Shown piece by piece: positions 32,966 to 40,737 of a stretch of DNA of 64,000 nt. Numbering within the stretch: the first letter of the stretch is position 1; every line of letters begins with the position of its first letter. The position numbers and the translations under genes were made by a program. The stretch is taken from NCBI GenBank assembly GCA_036392375.1, contig DASVYC010000006.1, forward strand, positions 11,526-75,525, read 5' to 3'. The notes under the pieces are model-generated. The model saw nothing but the letters and a program-made list of their open reading frames with translations, had not been told where the DNA came from and ran no database searches. The DNA is from JAFEBO01 sp036392375. Lineage in GTDB: Bacteria > Planctomycetota > Phycisphaerae > Phycisphaerales > UBA1924.

Positions 32966-34408
32966 ATGGCCAGTTACCGCACCGACAACTTCATCTCCTT
33001 CGACCTCGCCCGCTGGGCCGCATCGCTCCGCTTCGAGGATCTCAGCCCCGCCGCGATCGAGGCCGCCAAGCGCTTCTGGCTCGACTCGCTCGCCTGCGCC
33101 ATCGGCGGCTCGCGCACCGAGGACGCCCACATCCTGCTCGAGCATCACCGCGAGATGTCGCCATCCGGTGACGGCCCCTGCTCGGTCTTACTCAACGATT
33201 GGCGGACCAACCCCGTCGACGCCGCGTTCCTCAATAGCCACATGATCCGCGCCATGGACTACAACGACATCTACTGGAAGGCCGACCCCTGCCATCCCTC
33301 CGATCTCATCTGCGGCCCGCTCGCGCTCTGCGAACTCCACGACCGCTCCGGGCGCGATCTCATCCTCGCCACCGCGATCGTCTACGAGCTGCAGTGCCGC
33401 TTCGCCGAGATCGGCCGCCCCGGCATCCGCGAGTACGGCTGGCACCACGCGACGCTCTCCGGCTTCGCCGCCGGTCTCGCGGCGGGACGTGTCTTGGGCC
33501 TCACGCCCGAGCAGCTCGCGAACGCGATCGGCATCTGCGCCTCCCGCACCGGCACGCTCGGCGCCGTCACCGCCGGCAGTCTCACCATGATGAAGAACAC
33601 CGTCGATCCCTGGGCGGCTCGCATGGGAGTGGAATCCGCCCTGCTCGCCGCCCGCGGCTACACCGGTCCGGCCCACATCATCGACGGGAAGGAGGGGCTG
33701 TTCCACGTCTTCGGACACGCCGTGTCACGCGGCACGCCGTGTACGTTCGACGCCGAGGGCCTGACCCGCGATCTGCCTCGAGGTGCCGCAGACGCCTGGC
33801 GTATCGAGCGCTGCTCGATGAAGTCGTTCCCCGTCGAGGCACTCATGCACTCACCGCTCTCGGCGATCCGGCAGATCCGTGCCGCGCACACCTTCGTCAC
33901 CACCGACATCCGCGAGGTCCGCGTCGAGGTCATTGCCCGTGCGGCGGACATTCTCGGCGACCCGGCCAAGTACCGCCCCACCACCCGCGAGACGGCGGAT
34001 CACTCGTTGCCCTACTCCATCGCCGCCCTGCTCGCCGACGGCGTGCTCGGGCCGGCGCAGTTCGATGAAGCTCGCGTCCGCGACCCACGCCTCGTCCCGC
34101 TCATGGACAGCGTCAAGGTGGTCCCCAACGAAGCCTTCGAGGCCCGTTTCCCCGCATCGCAGCCCAGCCGCGTGACGATCACACTCCACGACGGCTCGCA
34201 GCACGCCGCGGAAGTGGAGTACCCGAAGGGCGATCCACGCAACCCGCTGACGTGGGACGAGATCGAAACCAAGCTCCGCTCGCTCGCCCTCGGCGTGATC
34301 GACGACGACACCGTCGATCGCGTCCGCGATCGGGTGCATCGCCTCGATGCGATCTCCACGCGACAGCTCTGCGAGGCACTGACCTCGCAAGCCGTGACAT
34401 CTCACTGA
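32966..34408 (+). CDS. MmgE/PrpD-family protein
   Basis: This is 480 residues, full length for MmgE/PrpD (2-methylcitrate dehydratase / cis-aconitate decarboxylase fold). Typical blocks are FWLDSLACAIGGSRTEDAHI, FLNSHMIRAMDYNDIYW, CHPSDLICGPLAL, GWHHATLSGFAAGLAAGRVL, MMKNTVDPWAARMGVESAL and KSFPVEALMHSP. Members dehydrate 2-methylcitrate or decarboxylate cis-aconitate to itaconate; the substrate here cannot be read from sequence. It lies 82 bases after the dehydrogenase gene and ends the plus-strand run. Confidence 0.88.
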   Translation: MASYRTDNFISFDLARWAASLRFEDLSPAAIEAAKRFWLDSLACAIGGSRTEDAHILLEHHREMSPSGDGPCSVLLNDWRTNPVDAAFLNSHMIRAMDYNDIYWKADPCHPSDLICGPLALCELHDRSGRDLILATAIVYELQCRFAEIGRPGIREYGWHHATLSGFAAGLAAGRVLGLTPEQLANAIGICASRTGTLGAVTAGSLTMMKNTVDPWAARMGVESALLAARGYTGPAHIIDGKEGLFHVFGHAVSRGTPCTFDAEGLTRDLPRGAADAWRIERCSMKSFPVEALMHSPLSAIRQIRAAHTFVTTDIREVRVEVIARAADILGDPAKYRPTTRETADHSLPYSIAALLADGVLGPAQFDEARVRDPRLVPLMDSVKVVPNEAFEARFPASQPSRVTITLHDGSQHAAEVEYPKGDPRNPLTWDEIETKLRSLALGVIDDDTVDRVRDRVHRLDAISTRQLCEALTSQAVTSH

Positions 34409-34427
34409 GTGCTTCGACAGGCTGAAA

Positions 34428-35066
34428 TCACTTCCCGCCAGCCTGCGTGTACAGCTCCGCGACCTTGCCCCAGTTCACCACGTTCCACCACGCGGCCATG
34501 TAGTCCGGGCGGCGGTTCTGGTACTTGAGGTAGTACGCGTGCTCCCACACGTCGAGCCCCAGGATCGGCGTGCCCTCGCAGCCCGCGATCGCCTTGCCCA
34601 TCAGCGGATTGTCCTGGTTGGCGGTGCTGGCGATCTCGAGCTTGCCTCCGTTGACGATGAGCCAGGCCCAGCCGCTGCCGAAGCGACCCGCGCCCGCGGC
34701 CTGGAACTTCTCTTTGAACTGGGCAAAGCCGCCGAAGGTCGCGTTGATCGCCGCGCCCAGCGCTCCGCCCGGCTCGCCGCCGCCGCCCTTCCCGGCCGGG
34801 GCCATCAGCTGCCAGAACATCGAGTGGTTCACGTGCCCGCCGACGTTGTTCCGGGCCGGGCCGCGTTTGTCGTCGGGGAGTTCGGCGAGCGCCTTGATGA
34901 TCGCCACTGGATCGGCGTCGGCCCACTTGGTGCCCGCGAGAGCGTTGTTGCCGTTGGTCACGTACGCGTTGTGATGCTTGCCGTGGTGGATCTCCATCGT
35001 CTGAGCGTCGATGTGCGGCTCGAGAGCGGCCTTGTCGTACGGGAGCGCGGGAAGAGTGAGAGGCAT
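34428..35066 (-). CDS. Fe/Mn superoxide dismutase
   Basis: This is 212 residues from the ATG at 35066, with AAGGAG seven bases upstream. Metal ligands are visible: H27 in MEIHHGKHHNAYV, the histidine of GGHVNHSMFW, and D and H of LDVWEHAYYLKYQ. The motif GGALGAAINATFG and SGWAWL are also typical. It dismutates superoxide; Fe versus Mn preference is not certain from these motifs. There is no signal peptide, so it is cytosolic. It is convergent with the MmgE/PrpD gene, 19 bases away. Confidence 0.95.
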   Translation of the reverse strand: MPLTLPALPYDKAALEPHIDAQTMEIHHGKHHNAYVTNGNNALAGTKWADADPVAIIKALAELPDDKRGPARNNVGGHVNHSMFWQLMAPAGKGGGGEPGGALGAAINATFGGFAQFKEKFQAAGAGRFGSGWAWLIVNGGKLEIASTANQDNPLMGKAIAGCEGTPILGLDVWEHAYYLKYQNRRPDYMAAWWNVVNWGKVAELYTQAGGK

Positions 35067-35256
35067 CGAGAGACTCCTTGCGCGAGTGCGCGGCATGTCG
35101 TTCCGTGTCTGCGCCGCGGGACTCGTCTCGCAGCGGATTCCATTCTTGCCGCACTTTGGTGGCAGGGCCGAGAACACCGAGCGGATGCAAAACTACTCAT
35201 TTCGAATACCGAATATAACACAAACAAAGAAAGATGTGGATAACGTGGCGGATGCG

Positions 35257-35285
35257 TTGGCAGGGTCGGTACTTTCCGGTAGAAT
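35257..35285 (+). promoter_or_regulatory. sigma-70-type promoter of the RpoD-like gene
   Basis: TTGGCA at 35257-35262 and TAGAAT at 35280-35285 are separated by exactly 17 bases. An AT-rich stretch at about 35197-35240, unusual for this genome, sits where an UP element would be. This is the best consensus promoter in the window. It implies a leader of about 540 nt before the sigma gene. Confidence 0.65.
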
Positions 35286-35291
35286 CGGAGT

Positions 35292-35827
35292 CCGTGCCGT
35301 GTCCGGGGTGCTGGAGGATCCAGCGTTGCGAGCAATCGCGAGGCGGTGCGGATAACAGCGGCGTGCCTTGGACGGCGGCGTGTCCGTACATCTTGTGGCC
35401 GGCGTGTGTGCATGAATGCGTCAGGAAGTGCGACTCGCGAGTTCCGGATGTGGAACCAGCGAGGGGTTGAAGGCGTATACCGAGCGATTGCAAGTCGCTG
35501 CGAGGTCGACGCCCTACCCGTTCTGGCGTGATCAGACGCAAGCGAGCGACGGTCACAAGTGGCCCGGAAGACCAACTGCCGCAACCGGCAGCACTGGTCG
35601 AGCATCGGAAGATCGCGTGGGATCGTCCGACACACCGTGCCCTCAATCGTGGGTGTTCCGATCGCGGAGAACCCTCGAACGAACTGTGTTCGACGTGTCG
35701 TAGAGAGTCTTGGAAGCTTGGCGGGTGAGGGAGACTTGGAATGCTCGGCAATGAAACTCGCCTCCACGAGGGCGAACAAGGCGAAGGCACACGGACGGCC
35801 CCTGTTGGTTGGGTCAGGAAGGTCATG
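35292..35827 (+). other. long 5' leader of the primary-type sigma gene
   Basis: About 535 bases lie between the promoter and the start codon. No conserved reading frame is seen, and codon bias is poor in all frames. A clear hairpin at 35570-35599 pairs CTGCCG-caac-CGGCAG inside GACCA/TGGTC. I cannot match it to tmRNA, 6S, RNase P, SRP or a riboswitch by eye. It may be a structured regulatory leader or hold a separate small RNA. Confidence 0.45.
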
Positions 35828-37048
35828 ATGAAGCAGGCAGGAAGCAAACGAACGATCGGCCCGCTGGAGCAGATGCGGCGGCGCAACCGCGCCGCGGTGT
35901 CGGTCGCCGCGTCCGCCGAGGCGCCCACCGCCAAGCGCAAACGCGCCGCCAAGGCCACCGTCGATGACGCGGTGCCCGCGGTGGTCAGCAAAACCGTGGT
36001 CCGCAAACGCCTCAGCGGCGAGGACGAGCGCCTGCTCGCCACCATCCTCTCCGCCGAGCAGGACTTCATCGACAGCCCCGCGTTCTATGAAGAGAACGCG
36101 CCCACCAAGATCTACGACGACGCTCCTGATATCCAGAAGCCCGACACCACCTGGTACCACCCGGTGATGGACGACCTGTCCAGCACCTCGCGCACCCGCA
36201 CCGTGAAGAGCACCCAGCAGGTGATCCTCACCGGCGCCGAGGAGCGGGTTCTATTCCACCAGTTCAACTACGCCCGCTACCGCGTGTGGAAGCTGCAGCA
36301 GGATGTCTGGGCCCGGCCCAGCCGCCTGCCCACGCCCGAGCAGGCCGACGACATCCTGCGCTGGCACCGCCGGGCCGAGCGGATCCGCGAGCAGATCGCG
36401 GAGACCAACCTCGCCCTCGTGCTGGCGATGGCCAAGCGCACCCGCATGAGCGAGGTGGACTTCGCGGATCTCGTCAGCGAGGGCAACATGGCCCTGCTCC
36501 GCGCCGTCGACAAGTTCGACGCGGGTCGTGGCTACAAGTTCAGCACCTACGCCTGCCGTGCGATCCTCAAGGCTTTCAGCCGCCAGGGCATGAAGCTCAG
36601 CAAGTACCGCCAGCGCTTCCCCACCGACTTTGACCCCAAGCTCGAGAAGTCCAACTTCCTCGAGACCAAGCGGTCGACGTTCGAGAAGGACGCGGCGGAG
36701 GAAGTCCGTCGCATCGTTCAGGAGAACCGCGCCGAGCTCACCGACGTCGAGCGCACCGTGATCGAGCACCGCTTCGGCCTCGAGCAAAAGAGCGACGAGG
36801 AGAAGCCCATGACGCTCGAGCAGGTGGGCCAGATCATCGGCGTCACCAAGGAGCGCGTGCGTCAGATCCAGAACAAGGCGATGGAGAAGATCAAGCGCCA
36901 GCTGGAGATCAACTTCCTGGGCATGAAGCCCACCGAGCTCCCGCCCCTCGACGGCGAGGGCAACCCCAGCGAGGGTGTGGTTCTGCCGCCTCTTTCCCTG
37001 GCGGAAGCGGAGTTGAAGTACACCATCGCGCAGGTCGCTCAGAACTGA
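35828..37048 (+). CDS. RpoD/SigA-like sigma-70 factor
   Basis: This is 406 residues from the second of two adjacent ATGs (AGGAAGG five bases upstream). An alternative ATG at 35741 with GGGAG is possible, but the intervening codons look non-coding. Region 1.2 is weak and there is no region 1.1. Region 2 reads IAETNLALVLAMAKRTRMSE, DLVSEGNMALLRAVDKFD and YKFSTYACRAILKAFSRQ. Region 4 reads TDVERTVIEHRFGLEQ and LEQVGQIIGVTKERVRQIQN. The N-terminal 60 residues are basic and Ala/Lys-rich. It directs polymerase to -10/-35 promoters. Region 3 is short, so it may be an alternative group 2/3 sigma rather than the housekeeping factor. Confidence 0.88.
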   Translation: MKQAGSKRTIGPLEQMRRRNRAAVSVAASAEAPTAKRKRAAKATVDDAVPAVVSKTVVRKRLSGEDERLLATILSAEQDFIDSPAFYEENAPTKIYDDAPDIQKPDTTWYHPVMDDLSSTSRTRTVKSTQQVILTGAEERVLFHQFNYARYRVWKLQQDVWARPSRLPTPEQADDILRWHRRAERIREQIAETNLALVLAMAKRTRMSEVDFADLVSEGNMALLRAVDKFDAGRGYKFSTYACRAILKAFSRQGMKLSKYRQRFPTDFDPKLEKSNFLETKRSTFEKDAAEEVRRIVQENRAELTDVERTVIEHRFGLEQKSDEEKPMTLEQVGQIIGVTKERVRQIQNKAMEKIKRQLEINFLGMKPTELPPLDGEGNPSEGVVLPPLSLAEAELKYTIAQVAQN

Positions 37049-37072
37049 TCACCCTTGTCACGTATCAACACC

Positions 37073-37107
37073 AAGGCCCTGCCGATCGCGGCAGGGCCTT
37101 GTTCTTT
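37073..37107 (+). terminator. intrinsic terminator after the sigma gene
   Basis: AAGGCCCTGCCG-atcg-CGGCAGGGCCTT, a 12-bp stem, followed by GTTCTTT. Confidence 0.85.
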
Positions 37108-37511
37108 GCGGGCACAACACAACGCACAACGCCAACCCACGCAAGGGTGTCGTCGATCCTCCTCGTCCATCCTGTGTCGCGCATCGGGTCCCACAATCTC
37201 GCTGAATACCCCCGCAAAGACCGAACGCCTGTATGTGTGGAACGCAGAGGTGCGAAACGCTCAAAACCCGGCACCCTCGGACCCCCGCCGCATCCAACCC
37301 AAGCCGGTCGCGTATCGACCCTGCCCGGCGCGGGCACGGAAACCACACCCGGCGCGTCGGAATCGCCTGCTTGGACGCGGGCAGAGAGGTACTGTTGAGC
37401 CCTCCATCTGGAACGTCTGAGTCAACCGCCCCTGGTCGGACCGCGGCTCACGCGGCCGCCGAACCCCGGGGCGAATCCCGATCCGATCCTCGTCGTGGGA
37501 GACCCGAAGGA
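37108..37511. other. intergenic region before the PilT-like gene
   Basis: The pilT frame stays open back to 37233, but the upstream part has no conserved sequence or GC-rich third positions. TACTGT at 37390-37395 is a weak -10 candidate. Nothing else is recognised. Confidence 0.4.
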
Positions 37512-38669
37512 ATGTCACTCTCTTCCGATACCCAAACCGATGCGGCTCCGGCAGGGCACATCGCCGCGATGCCCGATCAGAAGCACGATCCGCACGCGAC
37601 CCGCTTCGGTAAGTTCCTCCAGGCCGCCATCAAGCTCGAAGCGTCGGACCTGATCATGAAGTCCGACCAGGTGCCCAAGCTCCGCATCCGCGGCGGCCTC
37701 AAGGGCCTCGACTGCGAGCCCTGCACCCGCGAGGAGTTCTGGGAGATCGCCAAGCACATCCTGGACGAAGAGCAGATGGCCGATCTGCACAAGTTCGGCT
37801 CGGTCGACTTCGCGTACGACTACGACGCCAAGAACCGCTTCCGCATCAACCTCTTCATGGCCCGCGGCAAGCTCTCGGTCGCCGCCCGTCTGATCACCAG
37901 CAAGATCCGCAAGTTCGAGGATCTGTACCTCCCGCCCATCATGGCCGAGGTGTCGATGCAGCCCCAGGGCATCGTGCTGCTCTGCGGCGTGACCGGCTCG
38001 GGCAAGTCCACCACCATCGCCTCGATGCTCGACTACGTGAACGAGCGCAAGAGCGTCCACATCGTCACCATCGAAGACCCGATCGAGTACATCTTCGAGG
38101 ACAAGAAGGCGACCATCAACCAGCGCGAGATCGGCCTGGATTGCTTGGACTTCAAGATCGCGCTCCGCGCCCTGGTGCGTGAGAACCCGGACATCGTGCT
38201 GGTCGGCGAGATGCGCGACCAGGAGACCTTCGAGGCAGCCCTGCACGCCGCCGAGACGGGACACCTGGTCTTCGGAACCATCCACGCCTCCAGCACGACA
38301 CAGGCCTTCAGCCGCATCTACGGCCTCTTCGAGCAGGAAGAAGTGCCCGCGGTCCGCAAGATCCTCGCGTACCAGATGCGTGCGTTCGTCTATCAGAAGC
38401 TGCTCCCGACGCTGCACCCGGACATCCCTCGCATCCCGGCGCTCGAGATCCTCGTGAACAACGGCGTCGTCCGCAAGTTCGTGCTCGAGGGACGCGAGGG
38501 CGAGCTCCGCGAATACCTCAAGAGCGTCGAGGCCGAGCAGACCGGCATGGTGGACTTCAACCGCTCGCTGGTCCGCCTCGTGGAGCAGGAGTACATCCAC
38601 CTGCGCGTCGCCCAGGAGAACAGCCCGAACGTCGACGAGCTGAACATGATGCTGAAGAAGCTCAAGTGA
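37512..38669 (+). CDS. PilT-like twitching motility ATPase
   Basis: This is 385 residues from MSLSSDTQTDAAPAG. The N-terminal PAS-like PilT domain (FGKFLQAAIKLEASDLIMKS) precedes a RecA-like ATPase. It has Walker A GVTGSGKST (K165), an Asp box IVTIEDPIEYIF, a Walker B region NPDIVLVGEMRDQETF and a His box TGHLVFGTIHASS. PilT depolymerises type IV pili. Compared with PilT, the C-terminus carries an extended EYIHLRVAQENSPNVDEL tail and no standard AIRNLI retraction motif is obvious. The Shine-Dalgarno is poor: GAAGGA abuts the ATG. A terminator separates it from the next ATPase-like gene. Confidence 0.88.
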   Translation: MSLSSDTQTDAAPAGHIAAMPDQKHDPHATRFGKFLQAAIKLEASDLIMKSDQVPKLRIRGGLKGLDCEPCTREEFWEIAKHILDEEQMADLHKFGSVDFAYDYDAKNRFRINLFMARGKLSVAARLITSKIRKFEDLYLPPIMAEVSMQPQGIVLLCGVTGSGKSTTIASMLDYVNERKSVHIVTIEDPIEYIFEDKKATINQREIGLDCLDFKIALRALVRENPDIVLVGEMRDQETFEAALHAAETGHLVFGTIHASSTTQAFSRIYGLFEQEEVPAVRKILAYQMRAFVYQKLLPTLHPDIPRIPALEILVNNGVVRKFVLEGREGELREYLKSVEAEQTGMVDFNRSLVRLVEQEYIHLRVAQENSPNVDELNMMLKKLK

Positions 38670-38721
38670 CCAGCACCCGCGACCAACACGCGGCAACCAC
38701 GTTCGCAACGACACGCACAGA

Positions 38722-38748
38722 ACCGACCGCGGCCGCGGTCGGTTTTTT
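38722..38748 (+). terminator. intrinsic terminator after the PilT-like gene
   Basis: ACCGACCGC...GCGGTCGGT followed by TTTTT. Confidence 0.8.
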
Positions 38749-38878
38749 CGTGCGCGCCGCGGCGAACGCGCCCGGGCATCGGCCGCTTTTCCCGGTTTTT
38801 CCACGGGCGTTCGCGGCGAGAAGGGCCGCGGGGTGTTATCCTTTCTCTTCTTGCTTCTGACCCCACTCGGAGACCCGC

Positions 38879-40648
38879 ATGGGCCTTGATCTCGTCGCTT
38901 CGCAGTCCGTGCCGACGCTCGTCCTTGCCGAGGCGCTCACGCTGGTGAGCGTGTGGAAGCCGCTGCTGTTCGTGCCCCCGTTTGTCGCTTGGGCGTGGCT
39001 CGTTTCCGCGGTCCTCGACAAGCACGCGGCGAAGTTTTATCTCGAGCGCGAGCGCTGGAACTTCATTCACGCGGGCGCGGCTCTCGTCGCTCTCGCCGCG
39101 ATCGTGTTCATGCCTCCCGTCGGCGAGGGCGGCTCATTGACCTGGATCATCAGCCTCGTCGCGGTGCCGCTGATCCTGTTCGCCAGCGTGGCCGCATACA
39201 TCGTCTCGGCGAACAAGGACGAGCGGGTTCCCGCCAGCGGCCGGGTCACGGTCGATTCCATCAAGGCTGCGTTCGGCTCGACCGACAAGCCCGGCGTCAA
39301 GAAGAAGGCCGCCAAGGGCAAGGCCGGCACCCCGGTGCTCACCGTGCGTCGCCCCGACAAGAGCGCTGTGGACGTGCCCGAAGCCGACTCGCCCGAGTAC
39401 GAGCTCCGCCTCGCCGCCGAATCGATGGCGATCAAGGCTTTCGACAACCGCTCCAGCCGCATCGATCTCATGCAGACCGCGAAGGACGCGTATCAAGTCA
39501 TCTTCCATGTGGACGGCATGAAGGTGCCGGGCGACACCATGCCGGCCGCCGCGGGCGTGAAGCTCATCGATTTCTGGAAAGGCGCGGCCAAGCTCGACAT
39601 CAACGACCGTCGCAAGAAGCAGGCAGGCGACGTCACCATCGAGCGTGGCACGGTCAAGAACAAGTTCCACATCGACACCGTGGGCGGCCCCGCCGGTCAG
39701 AAGATGACCATCGTCATCGACCCCGAGCAGCAGGTCCGTCGCAACGCCGATCAGATCGGCTGGACGCCAGAGCAGACCGACCTGATCAAGTCGTGGACGA
39801 CCGCACGGGGCGGGGTGATCCTGCTCGCGGGCGGGCCCGAGGGCGGACGCACGACGACGCTCTACACCGCGATGAAGATCCACGACGCGTACACCAACAA
39901 CGTGCAGACCGTCGAGATCGAGATCGAGGACGCGATCGAGGGCGTGAGGCAGAACCGCTGGGACCCGCAGGCCGAAGGCCCTGACTTCGCGACGCTCGTG
40001 CGTTCGATCCTGCGGCGCGATCCCGACATCGTCGCCGTAGCCGACGTGCCCGACGCACAGACCGCGAAGGAAGTCATCAAGGCCGACCAGGACAAGTGCC
40101 GGGTGTGGGTCTCGCTGCAGGCCGAAGGCGCTGTCGGCGCGATCCAGCAATGGACCAAACTCCTGGGCGACGCCGAGTCGGCGGCCAAGTCCGTCCGCGG
40201 CGTGGTGGCTCAGAAGCTGCTCCGCAAGCTCTGCATCAATTGCAAGCAGGCGTACCAGCCCGCACCAGACGTCCTGAAGAAGCTCGGCCTCCCCGCCGAC
40301 AAGGTGAAGCAGCTTTTCAAGAAGGGCGGCGAGGTACTGGTCAAGAACAAGCCCGAGACCTGCCCCGTTTGCCAAGGGACGGGCTATCTGCAGCGCGACG
40401 CCGCGTTCGAGGTCTTCGAGGTGTCCGATGGGGCCCGCGAGATGATCCGCACCCAGAACTGGACGGGTCTGAAGGCCGAACTCCGCAAGGGCGGATTGCC
40501 CAGCATCCAGCAGGCCGCGCTCCGCAAGGCCGTCGATGGCGTCACCAGCGTCGAGGAAGTGCTCCGCATCACGACCGAGCCGCAGCCCGCGGCCAAGCCC
40601 GGGGCGGCACCCGCCCCGGCCAAGCCCGCGGCCAAACCGACGGCGTGA
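38879..40648 (+). CDS. membrane-anchored GspE/PilB-like pseudo-ATPase
   Basis: This is 589 residues. Three hydrophobic segments lie at about 25-45, 63-80 and 88-108, which GspE/PilB proteins do not have. A GspE N2/C-like region follows: AKDAYQVIFHVDGM and FHIDTVGGPAGQKMTIV. The Walker A site is GGPEGGRTTTLY with R324 where catalytic Lys is invariant (GPTGSGKTT). The Walker B region DPDIVAVADVPDAQTA lacks the usual glutamate of GE(I/M)RD. The CINC...CPVC zinc tetracysteine is kept. It ends in an Ala/Pro/Lys tail. ATP hydrolysis is unlikely; it may be a structural partner of an assembly ATPase. Confidence 0.82.
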   Translation: MGLDLVASQSVPTLVLAEALTLVSVWKPLLFVPPFVAWAWLVSAVLDKHAAKFYLERERWNFIHAGAALVALAAIVFMPPVGEGGSLTWIISLVAVPLILFASVAAYIVSANKDERVPASGRVTVDSIKAAFGSTDKPGVKKKAAKGKAGTPVLTVRRPDKSAVDVPEADSPEYELRLAAESMAIKAFDNRSSRIDLMQTAKDAYQVIFHVDGMKVPGDTMPAAAGVKLIDFWKGAAKLDINDRRKKQAGDVTIERGTVKNKFHIDTVGGPAGQKMTIVIDPEQQVRRNADQIGWTPEQTDLIKSWTTARGGVILLAGGPEGGRTTTLYTAMKIHDAYTNNVQTVEIEIEDAIEGVRQNRWDPQAEGPDFATLVRSILRRDPDIVAVADVPDAQTAKEVIKADQDKCRVWVSLQAEGAVGAIQQWTKLLGDAESAAKSVRGVVAQKLLRKLCINCKQAYQPAPDVLKKLGLPADKVKQLFKKGGEVLVKNKPETCPVCQGTGYLQRDAAFEVFEVSDGAREMIRTQNWTGLKAELRKGGLPSIQQAALRKAVDGVTSVEEVLRITTEPQPAAKPGAAPAPAKPAAKPTA

Positions 40649-40737
40649 GCGTCACCGAACCGCACGGCGTCCCAAGCGTCTGAAGAGACAGATCGAATCA
40701 CCTGGGGCCCACCCCGCGTGTGCAAGAGGGTTTTCCA

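Noticed and set aside
28141..34408. A plain 2-methylcitrate cycle (prp) operon
   Set aside because: prpB (2-methylisocitrate lyase) is absent and an oxidative decarboxylase is present instead; the first enzyme is also too short for PrpC.
35292..35827. tmRNA, RNase P RNA, SRP RNA or 6S RNA in the sigma leader
   Set aside because: None of the conserved sequence blocks of these RNAs is visible, so I leave it as an unassigned leader.
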